From contig CAVGOA010000022.1 of NCBI GenBank assembly GCA_963630635.1, forward strand, positions 1 to 35,088: 35,088 bases of DNA, given 5' to 3'. Positions 34,489 through 35,088 of this stretch are shown here, one piece after another. The stretch's first letter is position 1; every line of letters begins with the position of its first letter. Position numbers and translations under genes: made by a program. The notes below the pieces were generated by a model. It had not been told where the DNA came from and did no database searches. It worked only from the letters and a program-made list of their open reading frames with translations. This DNA comes from Paratractidigestivibacter sp963630635. GTDB lineage: Bacteria > Actinomycetota > Coriobacteriia > Coriobacteriales > Atopobiaceae.

Positions 34489-34785
34489 TTAAGCCTCGGC
34501 TCCCTCGGCATCGACCTTTGCGGTGACCTCGGCGCGGATGTCGGCCTCAAGGGCGGCCATGCGGTCGGCCACGGCGGCGTCGATCTTGGCCTGGCGGCGG
34601 GCCTCGGCGCAGGCGTCGTTGGCGTCGTCGACGATGGCCTGGGTCTCGGCGGTCACGGCGTCGGAAACCTTGATGCCAGCGGTGGTGACGGCGACGGCGG
34701 CCTTGTGAAGCGCGCCGCAGTTGGCAAGGCCCGCGACGGCGGCGGCGCCCGCGGCGCCCATAGCAACAAACCAACCAGTCTTCAT
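34489..34785 (-). CDS. Small DUF6110-like membrane-associated protein, partner of the P-type ATPase
   Basis: A 98-residue protein: a short hydrophobic N-terminal segment rich in Ala and Gly (about 5-24), then an Ala/Glu/Asp-rich amphipathic helix (about 28-95) with KVSDAVTAETQAIVDDANDACAEA. This matches my recollection of the DUF6110 type found just upstream of heavy-metal P-type ATPases; the function is unknown. It has a good GAGGAGA ribosome site and ends 7 bases before the ATPase ATG, so the two form one operon. The family call is tentative because the sequence is short and of low complexity. Confidence 0.65.
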   Translation of the reverse strand: MKTGWFVAMGAAGAAAVAGLANCGALHKAAVAVTTAGIKVSDAVTAETQAIVDDANDACAEARRQAKIDAAVADRMAALEADIRAEVTAKVDAEGAEA

Positions 34786-34867
34786 GATGTTCTCCTCACA
34801 ACGCGATTATCGGCAGATTGTCACTGCCCATTATGGGCTTGTTGGCGGCGGTTGCTAAGCGATGCTC

Positions 34868-34906
34868 CATTTAGACTAACCGCAGCTAACTTCAACTATA
34901 GCTAAC
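34868..34906 (-). promoter_or_regulatory. Possible promoter of the P-type ATPase operon with three GTTAGC half-sites
   Basis: On the minus strand TTGAAG (34895-34890) and TAAATG (34873-34868) are 16 bp apart. GTTAG(C) occurs three times (34906-34901, 34890-34885, 34880-34876), two of them inside the spacer. They resemble single halves of the metal-regulator dyads, but no full dyad forms. Confidence 0.4.
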
Positions 34907-34970
34907 TCTCGTGAGCCCAGCAGCAAGGATATGCGGGCGGCGAGAAGGCCGTGCGGGCGCAAAGGTTTTC

Positions 34971-35078
34971 TCGCTAGAAAAACGCAGGTCGGGCGCTGGT
35001 GGACCTGCTAGTTGCTACAAAAATGCGAGTCGGGCGCGATCTTGAGGGAAGTTTGCTACAAAATCGCGACTCGGGCGC
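34971..35078. repeat. Three 26-bp repeats with an exact 41-bp period at the window end
   Basis: Copies start at 34971, 35012 and 35053. They share GCTA, AAAA and an invariant TCGGGCGC end; 19 of 26 positions are the same in all three. The spacers (34997-35011 and 35038-35052) are 15 bp and unrelated. No gene is seen in 34907-35088, and the array may continue past the window. Confidence 0.8.
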
Positions 35079-35088
35079 AAGAAAATGG

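Noticed and set aside
34971..35078. CRISPR array
   Set aside because: Repeats of 26 bp vary between copies and spacers are only 15 bp, outside the CRISPR range; no cas genes are present.

Overview
The window is high-GC, gene-dense bacterial DNA with Gram-positive surface machinery: class C pilus sortases, several LPXTG-like cell-wall sorting signals, InlB-type repeats, and Tat-exported lipoproteins. With the low-GC-style iron accessories (FeoB-associated protein, DUF3793 plus flavodoxin), this fits an anaerobic gut or oral actinobacterium of class Coriobacteriia, such as Collinsella or Olsenella. That placement is inferred from gene content and style; no rRNA marker is present. There is one 183-base assembly gap (4001-4183).

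Layout. 1-2135: the end of an LPSTG surface protein (probably a pilin), an attenuator-like hairpin and two overlapping class C sortases. 2144-5635, minus strand: a DUF2130 coiled-coil protein, a cysteine-less ArsC/Spx-like protein, the gap, and an HtrA-type membrane serine protease. 5861-6535: an atypical OmpR-type regulator. 6700-10779: a minus-strand polar amino-acid ABC transporter operon with two separate Tat/lipoprotein binding proteins, a permease with an extra extracellular domain, and an ATPase. 10984-12327: a glutamine synthetase homologue that has lost most catalytic metal ligands. 12480-13579: a FeoB-associated Cys-rich membrane protein divergent from phosphoglycerate mutase. 13694-14863: a gene with an AbiEi-like region plus a nuclease-like domain, bracketed by two inverted copies of a 64-nt hairpin. 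14865-28955: three large surface proteins, namely a 2661-residue beta-helix/InlB-repeat protein, a Tat-exported lipase-like protein and a papain-family protease. 29373-30524: flavodoxin and DUF3793. 30934-34785: an Nramp-type manganese/iron transporter facing a heavy-metal P-type ATPase with a small DUF6110-like partner. The last 120 bases hold a precise 41-bp-period repeat.

How it fits together. Two themes dominate: surface display (sortases, sorted adhesins, lipase and protease) and metal homeostasis (FeoB-associated protein, flavodoxin/DUF3793, MntH, P-type ATPase). Four related 16-bp dyads (GTTAnCC-2-GGnTAAC type) sit in promoter regions of the metal genes and may be operators of one metal-responsive repressor.

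The items most worth following are the hairpin-bracketed cassette, the 16-bp dyad set, the degenerate glutamine synthetase, the ABC-ABC-ABC higher-order repeat of the giant protein, and several uncharacterised intergenic hairpin or repeat elements. All statements come from reading the sequence; no database search was run.
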